From Gnetum montanum (taxonomy: Eukaryota > Streptophyta > Gnetopsida > Gnetales > Gnetaceae), in contig MNCI01017751.1 in the NCBI GenBank assembly GCA_015680685.1, positions 14,971 to 78,970 on the forward strand: a stretch of DNA of 64,000 nt. The letters run 5' to 3'. The notes beneath the pieces are model-generated. The model was not told the DNA's origin. It made no database searches and was given only the letters and a program-made list of their open reading frames with translations. Shown here piece after piece: positions 52,118 through 63,843 of this stretch. Each line of letters starts with the position of its first letter. The stretch's first letter is position 1. A program made the translations under genes and the position numbers.

Positions 52118-54554
52118 TCAACCGCTTGTGGTTGTCAGCTTGTTTGGACTGTTGATTCTAAAGAAAGGTCTTCTCTTTGTACAGTTTTTAGAACTAGTAG
52201 TGGGTTGAAGGTTCACAGCTCTCGTAGCATTATGTTGCTGCGGTTGAATAGGGAGTTCCCCTTGCATCGTTGGAGCGGGTGGTAGTGGAACTATTGGCAT
52301 AAGAGATGTGGATGGATTTGGAGGATGGTATGCATGTGGAGTGTCTCTTCTAGGAGAGGGAGTCCTAAAATACTCCCAAACTTGGTAGTGACATTGTGGA
52401 GTTACGTGACCCATAGAGTCACTTGGAGAAACCGGCTGCTACACGTAATAGCCATACGGGTCTAGTTTCCGGTAAGGATATTGTTATCTAGGCAGTGACA
52501 TCCCCCATGACTATGGGTATTGCCATTGTTGGTGTTGCTTGATAGGTTGTGACGGAGTTCCACTTGGATAATATGTTAAGGGTTGGTGGAACTGCCTTGG
52601 ATTACCTTGGGGATAAGGTAACCTTCGAGGTGCTTTCCCGTTTGTTAAGTCTTGGGTTGAGTGCATACACCTCAGACTCTTACAGATGTGTGATTATTGG
52701 GAAACATCCCTTAGGATGGTCATACTAGCATATTTCACATCCATCGTCATCATTTGTATTGGAATCCACAACCTCATAGGTGATAGTCATTTTTCCCTTA
52801 CCCTTGTTACGTGCATGGTCTGAATCTCTCCTCTTTTTCTTATCATGGTCACTACTTCACTCCTTAGACTCCTCTACGATTTTTAAAATAGTTTTAAATC
52901 TATTGTCTAAGGAGTCCCACATTTGATCTACCTTAGTCGATGCTTTGGTTGTTAACTTTTGAAGCGGCAAGGTTTTTCTATTCACCAACTCCTCGAGTGG
53001 TGACTCATCCTCTTCCTCACAGAATCTTACTCCCTTGTTTCAGAGGGAAGAATCATGGTTATACTCTTCCGCACTTTCCCTTTTTTGTATCTCTCCTTCT
53101 TCCTTGGCTACTTGCTCCAACAGTCTATGAACTTCATGGGACCTAAGCTCAGATAATCTCCCTTGGGCATATGTTCCAAGGGTTCTCCTCGTTTCATGTC
53201 TTAGCCCATCTACGAGGTAGCGAAGTTGATCTCGTTGTGTGTAACCATGACCTAGAAAATGATGTAGCAATGCATAATATCGGCCCATGGTAGCATCCAA
53301 GGGTTCATGATTACCCTACTTCCATCCTTGGATCTATTTCTGCAAGTTGGACACTCTAGAGTACGTTTGATATTTATCGTTGAATAGTTCTAGCATTGTA
53401 CCCCATCATCTAAGAGATTCCAGTTCTAAGGACCAGTACCAAATTTCTGCTTCTTTTATGAGTGTCCTTGGGAATAACTTTAACTTTTGCCACTCATTTT
53501 TGATATTCTACAAGGCACAGGCATCGTGAAATTCCTGTAAGTGGTTTTGTGGATTAGCGTTGTATCCCCCCTCGAATCGTGAGATATTATTCATGTCTAG
53601 TCTCTTGATTCGGCTATCTTTCTGGTGCCTTGTAGGTATCCTCACAACCTCCATAATATCTAACATAATTTGGGTGGCAAGTAGGGGTTCTTCATTGTCA
53701 TTTCTCTCATGGTGTCTATGATGTCTATGTGGTTCCCAACTTTTCCTTCTTCCATGCCTTGATTCTCTCGAATGCCCTCGTCCTCGCTCTTGACTCTCTC
53801 ATCGAGGTCTCTCATATTTCTTACCCTTATCCTCACTGTTGTGCTCTTTGTGACTATGTCCTAATGTGGAAGGAGAGGGTGAATGATGCGATGAAGGTGA
53901 AGAAGAAGGGGAACCATCGCCATGACGATGTTTCTTACCTTCTCTTCGGTGGCTACGGCCCCGATCGTGATGACAATTAGACCGCCTATCCTTATCATTT
54001 GTTTGTGTTCCCTCATTGAACACTTGGTGTCCATGGGGATAAGAACCAGGGTTATGAATCATGGAGTGTAGGTTTTGATACCTTGCCTCCTCACCATCGT
54101 TAGGAGGGGGAACATCATTTGATAGAGAACCTGTTATAACTGGTTCACCATCTCCAATTTCTCTTAGGACGTGCGAAACCCTTTTACTCCTCAATGATGT
54201 ATGGTAGCTCTCTCGCTATGAGTCCCTTAAATGTTGCGCTGCTGTGGGACAGTAATCACATGCAACGTATTCAATGTATAGCTGCATCATGTCTATCTGT
54301 GCAAGAGCACGAAGGAGCATGTTAGGGACTGCATGATTTGGGGGTAACACTATGTTACCTTGCAAGTCTCGCCAACACAGTTGTTCATCTTGATGGAGGA
54401 AAAAGGTAAAATTGGATATATACTCATCATGATAAGTATACACAACCTGATACTCTTGAGGAATTGGTGGATCTGGGTTACATGTGTTAGACCGCCAACT
54501 ATCTCTTGTGTGATCCCTAGGTGGTGAAGTGCTTTTATGAGAAGAAGAAGACAT
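52118..54554 (-). pseudogene. Gag region of family A element
   Basis: Minus-strand gag in several frames. 54,554-54,216 starts MSSSSHKSTSPPRD, a Ser/Pro/Arg-rich N-terminus. 54,194-53,799 is a basic, His/Arg/Ser-rich segment (RRSNCHHDRGRSHRREGKKH). 53,300-53,040 holds the Retrotrans_gag-type helix region (YYALLHHFLGHGYTQRDQLR, RRTLGTYAQGRLSELR). Near 52,740 CEIC and HPKGCFP resemble a zinc knuckle with a stop inside. 52,414-52,118 is Pro-rich. The start at 54,554 lies about 120 bp inside the primer-binding site, as expected for gag. The frames are broken at about 54,200, 53,800 and 53,040. Confidence 0.75.
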
Positions 54555-54675
54555 TGTTCTCTTGTTGATGTGCTCTTGACCGTTGTTTAAATTTTCTTTT
54601 GATTAACCCTAAGGGTTCATTTAAGCTTCCCAACTATGTGGATGATTTCCTATGTTCTACTTAGTGCACAAACAA

Positions 54676-54699
54676 CTTAGTCCCCAGCAATGGTGCCAA
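54676..54699 (-). other. Primer-binding site of family A element
   Basis: The minus strand reads TTGGCACCATTGCTGGGGAC, close to TTGGCGCCGTTGCCGGGGA of Athila-type gypsy elements (tRNA-Asp class). It abuts the 5' LTR. Confidence 0.8.
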
Positions 54700-55504
54700 T
54701 GATGAGTGGCAAGGTACCCCTACACTCAACCATATGAATACGCGCATTACACGTGCGATCCAGTTGAACTCCATAGATAAGTGCCTACACACCTTATGAA
54801 ACACCTAAGGTTAATCAATCGTTGTCCTCCCAAGCTTACTTGTATTTGTCATAGTTGTATGGTTAAGTAAGCTTGAGGCATGTGATTTTTATATCTTTTA
54901 TGTTTTTATTGTCTATGCTAAGAGAGGAAAGGGTGAAGAGACTAAGTAACTAACTTTAATTAACTAAGCTTTAATCATCCTAACATCAGTATCCATTCTC
55001 ACTTGCCGTTTCATACCCTGAACCAATGCAATGCTGCTAGGATTACCAAACGCTATTCGTTACTGGGATTACCAAGTGTAACGCATGTGCTCGAAGCGGT
55101 CGTACTGAATGCACGTAACTATGAGAGTTGAGGGTTGAGAGAGATTAAGTCCTTAAGAAAGCATTTAAACAATTAACAATAATTAATTCCTATTTAGCTT
55201 AGTCCATGCACTGCAAGGTTTATCCAAAAGTTTGTCTTTATTGCTGTACAAAATTGTGTGCTCAGGTACAGAATTGCTCGAATAAAGATCCATTCACTTT
55301 GGGACTCCTAATGTGGGTACATGGAAATTATTCTAACTTTGGAATGGAAAAATGGCAAGAGTTTGGCTAAGGTCTAGATCTAGATGGAGAAACAAGGGAG
55401 AGCCACCTCTTATTTATAGAACTGGTGGCGGGCTACGATATCGTGTATGCGATATTGCAGGAAAGGACGCGATATCGTGACCCATGTGATATCGCATCCC
55501 ATTA
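54700..55504 (-). mobile_element. 5' LTR of family A element
   Basis: 805 bp, TGATGAGTGGCAAGG to GCATCCCATTA. Minus-strand TATA at 55,408-55,419; shortened GATATC array at 55,432-55,500. Confidence 0.92.
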
Positions 55505-55825
55505 GTAATAAATATTAATTTCCTAAGTACGAGAAAGTAATATGCATTTAAAGTAGAATGCTTAAAAATAAACTTAGTGCTAATTCAAGTGCTTCAATAG
55601 AAGGAATCAATCTTGATTTTATTTTGGTTATGCAGAAGTTTCTAGGGACATCATACTTCGAATAAAACAAATTGCAAGAGTTTCATTACAAAAATTACCA
55701 AAGATGCCATAAATGTGTATGATGTGTGCATTTATATAGGCTTTGGGTGTATTAGAGTCGATGCATATGCATCAATGCATTAAAGGATATGTCAACATAG
55801 TTGACCGATAGATAGTTCATCATGC

Positions 55826-57247
55826 CCCCACGACTAACTAAAAACTCATTCTTAAGTGAACAAAAAACATGAAAGAGTTGTTTATAAAATTAAGGAAGTA
55901 TGGGGTTGATAATAGATAGAATAACAAAAATAATAGACAAAATCTGAGTGCCATATTTCAAAAACATTAAAGTGGTTATAAAATTTAACATTAAACAAAA
56001 TTTGGATGCTTGACTAAACTTTGGTAGTTGTTGGCTAGATGAGGTGGATCAAAATGATGTTTTCACACTGTGCCTAGATGTGGAGGCTCCTGTGGCTTAG
56101 ATGGTCATTCATCATGTCTTGGTCATGCTAGTGGTCTGGGCTACTTTGTTGTTGCTGTTGTTGCTTCAGAAAACTTAAAAGCATCCAATAAGGCTTTAAT
56201 ATTTTCTTCCTTGCTTCATGGGTTGTTGATGGTCCAAGAAACATCATCTAGATTGGCTAGTATTAGCACATCCTACATGTATGACATTGTAGGAAACATT
56301 TATTTCACGTTGACAAACCATGCTACGAAATATTTATGTTTGATATCAAACGTCTGGACATGGTTCTATAGTTTCTAGTAGTTATTCATCTTCTTGGTCA
56401 ACTTCTTGGAAACTATCATTGGTCTTCGAATATATTCTTAAGAACCTCAAGCTCTACTTTAGACACTTCTAATCTGTGTTTCATTTTCTTATGGAGCTTA
56501 AACTCCACCTTATAAAAGAGGTAGGAGCTAGTGACTTGTTTCGTGAACTCTAATATGGGTCTTCTAGTTGTTAGCATTGACAAATTTGCATAGTGGAGGT
56601 TATCTAACTCCATGTATTCTATCATCTCCTCAATCTACAACTTCTTCAAGAGATTTTTTACTTGGTTATATGTATTGAGTCCATCAAATATAGGCTATCA
56701 TGCATCATCCCTTTGCTAGAATTTCTGTAGAGCTTAGTTCACCTTCTCATTTTCTAGTTTGATTGCATTTTCATTGATCTCTTTAACCATCCTAACATTG
56801 TCCTTATAATGATTTTTAACTTTTTCATACTTGAGGGCCTTTTTTTTCTAGGTGATGATCTCAATGGTAGTCCTTTGGTGCAGGGCATGAATCTCCTCTG
56901 TTGAGATATTTTTATTCTCTGTAGCCAACCTCCTAACATATTTATTTATCTTGGCAAGTTTTCCTATGGTTGATGGATGTACTAAAGAAATTTCTTCTTT
57001 TTCTTCTTAGCTTTTCACAGGCATTGGTTTTTCCGAGTTAGGATGAGATTCTCCTTGCACATGTCTTGAAGATCACAACTAGTAGAGTTCATCATTTTTT
57101 CAGATAGTTACACATCAAAGATAGTTATTTCTTTAGCATTCTTAGGCTTTTGGAGTCTATGCTAAAGCTATTGAAAAGTGTCATCTATGGTAAGTTGAGA
57201 CTTGAGAATGGATGGATCTAACAAGTGGGCTCTTAGTTTTGCAATCT
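55826..57247 (-). mobile_element. Internal region of family B element
   Basis: It follows the family-B 3' LTR and polypurine tract. Minus-strand remnants at 56,416-56,625 (LHKKMKHRLEVSKVELEVLK) and 56,754-56,939 are Lys/Glu-rich and helical in character, without a recognised domain. The sequence parallels family D at 19,635-21,730. It stops at the chromovirus LTR at 57,248. Confidence 0.5.
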
Positions 57248-58140
57248 TGGAGCAGGTTCACTCCTTAAGATTTCATCTTTAAACCATTAAATCCAAATAA
57301 TATGAAAGATAAACCAAATTGCTAGAAAATAAGAAACTAGCTATCTTCAATTATCAAATGAGAATATTATAATACAATGGATTTCAAATCCAAGGATCCA
57401 ACATACTCCCACACACTCACACTATTGTAGATCTTGAGGCTCTAAAATCTCACAAGATTGATCAATGTAAGACTTAATCTTCAAATCTAATCTCACACAT
57501 AGATATGAAATCCAACCCAAGAGGCAAAGAGTTATAGCCAAGATCACATAAAAACTTGGCCTTAGACATTCATCTACATACATGAAATCCCTCTTCCAAC
57601 TATCTTCTCACCTCTCTTAAGGTCTTGGGATGTCTCTTCCCTTACACAAGCTCTCCTTGGTCTTTTATTACTTTCTTGTTTCTTGTTATCCATCATGGAC
57701 ATAGAACATGATTATAACAACCCAAAAATCCTAGGAAATTTTCCCAAATAACTTTCTAGGAGTTTCCCACATGTATCTTAATTTTCCTATATGTTTCCCA
57801 TTGAAACTACCACACTAGAGCTTTACTAGGTTGAACGAGATGTCTCTCAGTCTTCTAAGATGTTTCCTTGTTAATTCTAAATGCTATTGAGATGCGTCAC
57901 ATGAGTATGAGATGTCACCTTTGAGGACAAGATGTCTTCCTAATGTCAGAGACATCTCCTCATGATCCAAGACATCTTGTATAAGACATCTTATCACCAA
58001 CAAGATGTCTCCTCTAAGAAGATTGTAATTCAGTGGAGATGTTTCCTCTAAACTCGAGAAGTCTCCTATAAAACCTCATGTCTCAGCCAAGACATCTCAT
58101 GGACCTCCAAGACATCTTTCTAGAGCTAAAACTTACAACA
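57248..58140 (-). mobile_element. 3' LTR of chromovirus
   Basis: 893 bp, co-linear with 62,951-63,843. It contains an AGACATCT/AGATGTCT array (57,830-58,130). Confidence 0.88.
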
Positions 58141-58217
58141 AAAAATTTTAGGAAAAAGTACAAGTGAATTAGAAGAGGTGTCCCTACATTAGCTCTCCCA
58201 CCCTTCAAAAAGTGAAC

Positions 58218-58440
58218 TCAAGTAAATAATGAAGTAGGCATAGAAGTGATCTTCCACTCTACAAGTTTGATTTCATGGACCCATATAACATCATTAGTAG
58301 ATTGGTCCTTCCAATGAACCAAGTACTCATGCCTCTTTACTCCCCAAGTGCTTGAAGCTCCCCTCTTCTTAACTATAATTGCCTTCTTTTTATTTTTCAA
58401 GGTTTGGACTTCTCAGTAGCCCCCTTCAATTCATTGATGC
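58218..58440 (-). pseudogene. Chromodomain of chromovirus integrase
   Basis: The frame ending at 58,218 reads RHEYLVHWKDQSTNDVIWVH, then EIKL, matching the chromodomain Y-L-V-K-W-x-x-x-x-x-x-x-x-T-W-E pattern with W kept and T replaced by I. This domain steers integration in chromoviruses. It sits at the 3' end of pol, 80 bp from the LTR. Confidence 0.75.
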
Positions 58441-58689
58441 TACCTTGTATGATCTCCTCATAGTAGATCCATGGTAGTGCACAAGATCTGCAAAATTAAA
58501 AACAAAATAAATACATACCAACATCATTGGGTAAGTTAATCTTGAAAGCATTATCATTAATCTTGACCTTAATTTTGAAAGGCCCTATCTTCTTGGCTTT
58601 CAACTTGGAGAAGTTAATACCTCTCAACCATTTCTTCTTCAAGTGCATCCAAAACAAGTCACCAATAACAAAAGTTGACTTTTTTTTAC

Positions 58690-59500
58690 CCTCATTTTCT
58701 ATTGAGGATTATCTCTTCAGCCTTATTCTCAAAACTTGATTTTACTTGTTCATGGAGATATCTCATATCTTGCATAAAATTAGCACTAATTTGAGCTTCA
58801 TCATTAAATATCTTCAAAGTGTCCACCATCTTTGGAAAAAATCCATAGTTTGCCTTAAATGGGCTTTTTCCAATAGCAATATGAAAAGCATTATTGTATA
58901 GAAACTCAATATGATACAACAAGTTTTTCCACTTTTTTGGCTATCCATCACATAAACATATTAATATGTTTAGCAAGGATTTATTCACCACCTTCGTTTA
59001 CCATCATATTATGGATGATATGCACTAGAAAAATTCAACTTTGTCTCAAAAATTTTTCAAAGGAACCTCCAAAAATGACTTATGAATTTGGAGTCTTTGT
59101 CACTAATAATGTTTAAAGGAATTCCATGCAACTTCACAACATGCTAGAAAAATAAATTTGTAACATGAGAAGAATTACTCACCTTCTTGCAGGGAATGAA
59201 GTATGTCATCTTGAAGAACCTATCAACAACAACAAAAATTGCATCTTTCCCACTTTTGGTTTTTTAAATACCACTCAAAAAATCCATAGACATAATTTCC
59301 CATAGATCCTTGGGAATTGGCAAAGGCTTATAGTGTCCATCCACTTCTTTACCTCCTTTGAACTTTTGACAAGTCAAATACTCCATAAATTTTGAAAATT
59401 CAGTTGTCATACTAGGCCAAAAATAATGCCTATCCACAAGTTCCAATGTTTTATCCTTTCCCATGTGACCTTCCATGTCGCTACAATGATTTTCAAACAA
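58690..59500 (-). pseudogene. Chromovirus integrase
   Basis: The zinc-binding part (59,500-59,264) reads HCSDMEGHMGKDKTLELVDR then HYFWPSM; the final C-x2-C has Tyr in place of the first Cys (EYLTCQ). The core follows with MSMDFLSGI (first Asp), [18 protein letters not shown] near 59,200, GIPLNIISDKDSKFISHFW (second Asp) near 59,110, and LYNNAFHIAIGKSPFKANYG in the frame 58,922-58,692. Stops occur after DFLSGI and in the stretch 59,060-58,940. Order and spacing are those of a Ty3/gypsy integrase. Confidence 0.85.
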
Positions 59501-59689
59501 AATATTTTTCCTAAAATCACAATTAGGAACACATACCTTTCCATTCTTAAATAGTAGTTCATCTTAAATATGATAGTTCTTCCATTGGTCTATCCTATTC
59601 ATCAGTGGTTCTTTGAGGCTCCTCCACACCTACCCAAAATCAACATCATGCTCATACAACGAAGCAAAATCACCCATACCTTCCACATG

Positions 59690-60240
59690 AGGTACACTGA
59701 AATTAATCACATGCATCCTAGACAATGCGTCAACCACCACGATGGCTTTTTCACTTTCTTGCTTCAACACAAAATTGAATTTCTATAATTGTGCAATCCA
59801 CTTTATGTGTTTTGCACTCAACTTTTGTTGTGAGTTCAGAAATTGAAGTTCTTTGTGGTCTATCATCAAGGTGAACTCCTTAGGAAATAAGTAATGCCTC
59901 CAATGCTTGATTTCTTGAAGAATATCATACAACTACTTTTCATATATGCTATATTTTTCTTTGAATCATTCAAATTTTTGAATAAGAAATCAATAAGTAT
60001 ATCTTCTTATTAATGTTCCCCACCAATGTTAAGTGTACTTGCATCTACCTCCACTTGAAAAAGCTTTTGAAAATTGAAATCACTAGTTCACTAGTAATCT
60101 TTTCTTTCAATAAGCCAAAGCTCCCTTTGGTTTCATTATCTGACCTAAATTCCTTATTTTTCTTTAATAAAGTAAGCATAGGCCATGAAATACCACAAAA
60201 ATATTTGTGAACCATCTATAAAAACCTACAAAACTATGAA
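59690..60240 (-). pseudogene. Chromovirus RNase H
   Basis: Near 59,880-59,710 the minus strand reads FTLMIDHKELQFLNSQQKLS, then HIKWIAQL and VVVDALSRMH, the T-D-H-K-x-L, R-W and V-A-D-A-L-S-R blocks of gypsy RNase H. Upstream the sequence joins the reverse transcriptase through broken frames. Confidence 0.75.
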
Positions 60241-60980
60241 ATGATCTTACCTTCTCAACATTCTTAGGAGTTGGCCAATCCTCAATAGCCTTCACCTTGG
60301 TAACTTTCATCTAAATTTGATTTTTAGAAATCATATGTCCCAAATATGTCATTTCCCTCTTAAAGAAATGACTTTTCTTTACATTGATTACCAACTATGC
60401 CTCCTCAAGCTTAAGACACACCATCCTCAAGTGATCCAAGTGCTCTTCCTCATTATAGCTATACACTAAAATATTGTCAAAGAATGATAATATAACACTT
60501 ACCAATTAAGTCCTTCAATACATCATGCATCAACCTCATGAATGTAGGAGGTGCATTTGTGAGCCAAAATGGAATCACCAACCACTTAAAAAATTCATCC
60601 GGTGTCTTAAAAGCTATCTTCCACTCATTACCAGGCCTAATTCTAATTTGATGGTACCCATTCTTCAAATCAATAGTGCTAAAAATTTCAGCATTAGTAA
60701 GGACATCAAGGATATCATCTATTCTTAGAATAAGAAACTTGTACCTCACTGTTATTCTGTTCACTACCTTGGAATCAATGCATATCCTTCATTCATCACT
60801 ATTCTTCTTTGGCACTAGCATTATTGGAACCACACAAGGTGAAATGGATTCTCTTATGAAACCATTTGTAAGTAACTCCTCTACTTGCCTTTGTAATTCC
60901 GCCTACTAATTTGGTTCCATCTAGTAAGCTCTCTCATTTGGAATGGTAGCATAAGGAATAAAATTAATCTAATGTTTTAC
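60240..60980 (-). pseudogene. Chromovirus reverse transcriptase
   Basis: The frame 60,764-60,477 reads ILRIDDILDVLTNAEIFSTI, DLKNGYHQIRI, FKTPDEFFKWLVIPFWLTNA and PPTFMRLMHDVL, which are the fingers and palm blocks of a gypsy reverse transcriptase, including the first catalytic Asp in S-T-I-D-L. A frameshift near 60,485 precedes FFDNILVYSYNEEEHLDHL, where the usual V/I-D-D has its second Asp replaced by Asn. Upstream, the V-I-P-K-K-N block region near 60,800 is legible ([11 protein letters not shown]). The enzyme is inactive in this copy. Confidence 0.88.
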
Positions 60981-61239
60981 ATTTTTCATAGATGGAAATT
61001 CATCCAATTTCCCCTTGAACACCTTGAAAAATTTCTCATTCAAGCCTAGCACACCTATAGGAAGTTCAATTTGCACATCATCACGGTTACTAGCAAATGT
61101 TTTCATAACACCAAAATAAAAAAAAATTCATCATATTTCTTAATATATTACCTCTCTTATAGAAGGATTAAGGAAGAATTAAGTGAGCTTTACTACCTAA
61201 CTTGTTCAATTATAATTGGAATCAATTCATGAATTCTAT

Positions 61240-62063
61240 CAGGTCTAGCTACACTCCATACATTTCTTGCTCCATCAAGCTAAGTACCATTGTCAAATTC
61301 TAAGGTCTACCAAGAATTACATTGGCACAATATATTGGGAGTACATCACACTTCATAACATCATGAAAATTGTAAATTTTAAATTTCAAAGTACATTGTT
61401 CCCTCACCTCTTTGGAAAAATCTCTAGACAACCAATGCACTTTAAAAGATCTAGGAAGAAGATTAGTTACCCAATCTAATCTAGAAATTACCCTAGAAGA
61501 AATAATATTTTCTTAGGCTTCTCCATCAAACAAAAATGAATCCATTCCCTACTAAGCAAACCTCTAGTTCAAATATGAAATAATAGTTCCCTATTAGGAT
61601 GATATTCTTTTATTCACATTTCCCATGAATGCACAAGAATTTAACTTAGAAATATTCTCAAGTTTTGGAGCATTAGAATGACCTATTTGAAGACCTTGGT
61701 TTGATGTTTCCTCTACCTCCATGGTTCGTACATATTTACCCTTGGTTACCTTATGAAGTGAACATTACCATTACTTGTGTTCCAATTCTCAACACTTGAA
61801 GCACTAGATTTTTTATGAACTATTGTCTTGACCCTTGCCTCTCTTACCTTGGTTCTTCTTTGCTTTGCCTTTCTCATCACCTATTTTTGTCTTCTTATCA
61901 TGGCTTCCATTCTTGTCTTCAAATTTGGACTTAAATCCCTTTCATATTTTGATCCCTTTTTCTTTCCATTAGAAGTTTGTGTGCTCCTATTTTCGAATCC
62001 ACTTAATTTCTTCTCAGTCTCGAGTACCAAATCATAAGCCTCATGGATCATAAAACAACTCAT
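61240..62063 (-). pseudogene. Chromovirus gag end and protease region
   Basis: At about 61,320-61,285 the minus strand reads ANVILGRP followed by a stop where Trp is expected, the post-active-site I-L-G-R-P-W block of the protease. The frame 62,063-61,881 (ETEKKLSGFENRSTQ, KKGSKYERDLSP) is the basic linker following gag. The protease D-T-G could not be read with confidence. Confidence 0.55.
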
Positions 62064-62930
62064 GCTAGTATTTCATTTTGATACCTCATAAAAAGTTTGA
62101 AGAATGTTCATACTCCTCCCAATTTAACTTAGCTTGGTGGAATAGATCAAAAAATTCAATGTAGAAGTCTTTGACATCACTATCACCTTGTCTTAGGTAT
62201 TTTAACTTCATAATAGTCTCTGGTCTCTAATGAGAATATTCAAATTTTTTTTCAACCTATATTTCATTAGATCCTAATCTCTGATGGATTGACCATTTTT
62301 TCTTTCATAATCCTTGGACTCTTTTTTCCACCAAGTAGAAGCCATACCTTCTAATATGGATTCAGCAGTAGGTACCTTTAACATATTTGGTACCTCTTCC
62401 AACTAGAAATGCTTTTCAAGTGCCTTTAGATAACTCATAAAAGCATTGGTGCTATCTACATCACTGAAAGTGTTTAGCTCAACATACATAAGTCTTGTAA
62501 TATTTTTGAATGCTCTAGTATGTCTTGCTTCATCTTCCTCATGAAGCTTTTCTAGAGAAGAAGTATTTACCACAATTGGAGCCCCAAAATTCTTAGTTGA
62601 GAATAGGATTTCCTTTGATTGGAATCCTTCGTTGATGAGTTTCTACACTCCCATAGTTGAATTATCCTTCCTCATCAACCACTCTATCTTCATCTAATTG
62701 TGAAACGTCTTCATCTAAACATGCATGCTCATCATTGCCACAGGTTTAGATATGGCTAAAACCAACATTTCTATCTACCTTTGTACTAATTTCATCTAAC
62801 CAAGCAACATCATCTAGAAGGCAAACTTCATACTCTCCATGTTTCTATTAAGGGCATAAACCTATTTTTTCTTTGGTTCCATCTAAAATTGACAATATCA
62901 TAATCCAATTTTAAGAAATAATAAATACAA
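62064..62930 (-). pseudogene. Chromovirus gag, degraded
   Basis: Minus-strand gag region by position between primer-binding site and protease. Frames are short. W-W-K/ESKDYERKNGQ-like sequence near 62,310 and repeated acidic pieces fit gypsy gag, but no clear domain is left. Confidence 0.5.
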
Positions 62931-62933
62931 AGG

Positions 62934-62944
62934 TTTGATACCAA
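62934..62944 (-). other. Primer-binding site of chromovirus
   Basis: The minus strand reads TTGGTATCAAA, a diverged tRNA-Met complement, seven bases from the LTR edge at 62,951. Confidence 0.6.
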
Positions 62945-62950
62945 TAACAT

Positions 62951-63843
62951 TGGAGCGGGTTCACTCAAGATTTCACCTTCAAACCACTAAATCTAGATAA
63001 TATGAAAGATAAATCAAATTTCTAGAAAACAAAAAAATAGCTATATTCAATTATCAAATTAGAATATTACAATACAATGGGTTTTAAATCCAAGGAACCA
63101 ACATACTCTCACACACTCAAACTATTGTAGAGCTTGAGGCTTTACAATCTCTCAAGATTAACCTCAATGTAAGGCTCAATCTCCAAATAAGATCTCACAC
63201 ATGAATTTGCAATCCAACTGAAGAGGCAAAGAGTTATAGCCAAGATCACATATACACTTGGCCTTATAGATGGATCTACACACATGCAATCCCTTTTCCA
63301 ACTCTCTTCTCATCTCTTTCAAGGTCTTATGATGTCACTTCCTTTGTATCAGCTTTCCTTGGTCTTCTCTTACTTGCTTGTTGCTTGCTATCTAGCATGG
63401 ACATCCAACATGATTATAAGGATTTAAAATCCTAGAAAACTTTCTTAAATGGCTCTATAGAAGTTTCCCACATGAATATTAACTTTTCTATATGTTTTCC
63501 ATCAAAACTGCCACATTGAAGCTTTACTAGATCAAATGAGACATCTCCTGACCTTCCTAGATATGTTCTTGTTATTTATGGATGTTGTTGAAACATCTCA
63601 CATGAGTATGAAACATCTTTCATAAGGAAAAGAAATCTCTCTAGTATCCAAGTTGTCTCCCTAGTGTCAGAGATGTCTCCTCATGGTCTAAGGTGTCTTG
63701 TACAAGATCTCTCCTCATCAAAAAGACATCTCCTCTAAGAAGACCACAGTTATGCCAAGATGTCTCCTATAAAATCTCAAGTCTCAACCAAGATATCTCA
63801 TTGACCTTTAAGACATCTTTTTGAAGCCAAACCTCTACCAACA
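62951..63843 (-). mobile_element. 5' LTR of chromovirus
   Basis: 893 bp, co-linear with 57,248-58,140 (GGTTCACTC, AATATGAAAGATAAA, GAGGCAAAGAGTTATAGCCAAGATCACAT). It contains an AGATGTCT array at 63,530-63,820. Confidence 0.88.

Larger units (their letters stand above)
48510..55504 (-). mobile_element. Complete family A LTR element, non-autonomous, TSD GTAAT
   Basis: A 7.0-kb element flanked by GTAAT at 48,505-48,509 and 55,505-55,509. LTRs: 48,510-49,345 (3') and 54,700-55,504 (5'). The minus strand shows the primer-binding site TTGGCACCATTGCTGGGGAC next to the right LTR and a polypurine tract (CATGGGGGTA) next to the left LTR. It encodes gag and a protease-like domain, but no reverse transcriptase, RNase H or integrase; 49,346-51,516 is non-coding. 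Only the final A of LTR terminus CA survives at 55,504 (TA). Confidence 0.9.
48035..55825 (-). mobile_element. 3' LTR of family B element, interrupted
   Basis: The LTR occupies 48,035-48,509 and 55,510-55,825, split by the complete family-A element. It opens TGAGTAGTGAGTG and ends AGTTCATCA before TGCCCCCACGAC, whose reverse complement is a polypurine tract; the element is thus minus-strand with its body to the right. Blocks shared with families C to E: TACACATCCTAAACC, CTAAGTGTTTACTA, AGGTATACCAAGT, CATTTATATAGGC (TATA, minus strand near 55,735) and CATATGCATCAATGCATTAA. Confidence 0.72.
57248..63843 (-). mobile_element. Ty3/gypsy chromovirus, degenerate
   Basis: A 6.6-kb minus-strand element with LTRs of exactly 893 bp each (57,248-58,140 and 62,951-63,843), starting TGGAGCRGGTTCACTC and ending CAACA on the + strand. 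A primer-binding site lies at 62,934-62,944. Order on the minus strand: gag (about 62,900-61,660), protease, reverse transcriptase, RNase H, integrase, chromodomain, as in chromoviruses. Many stops and frameshifts are present. The flanks (AATCT on the left, ACCTT on the right) are not a clean target duplication. Confidence 0.88.
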
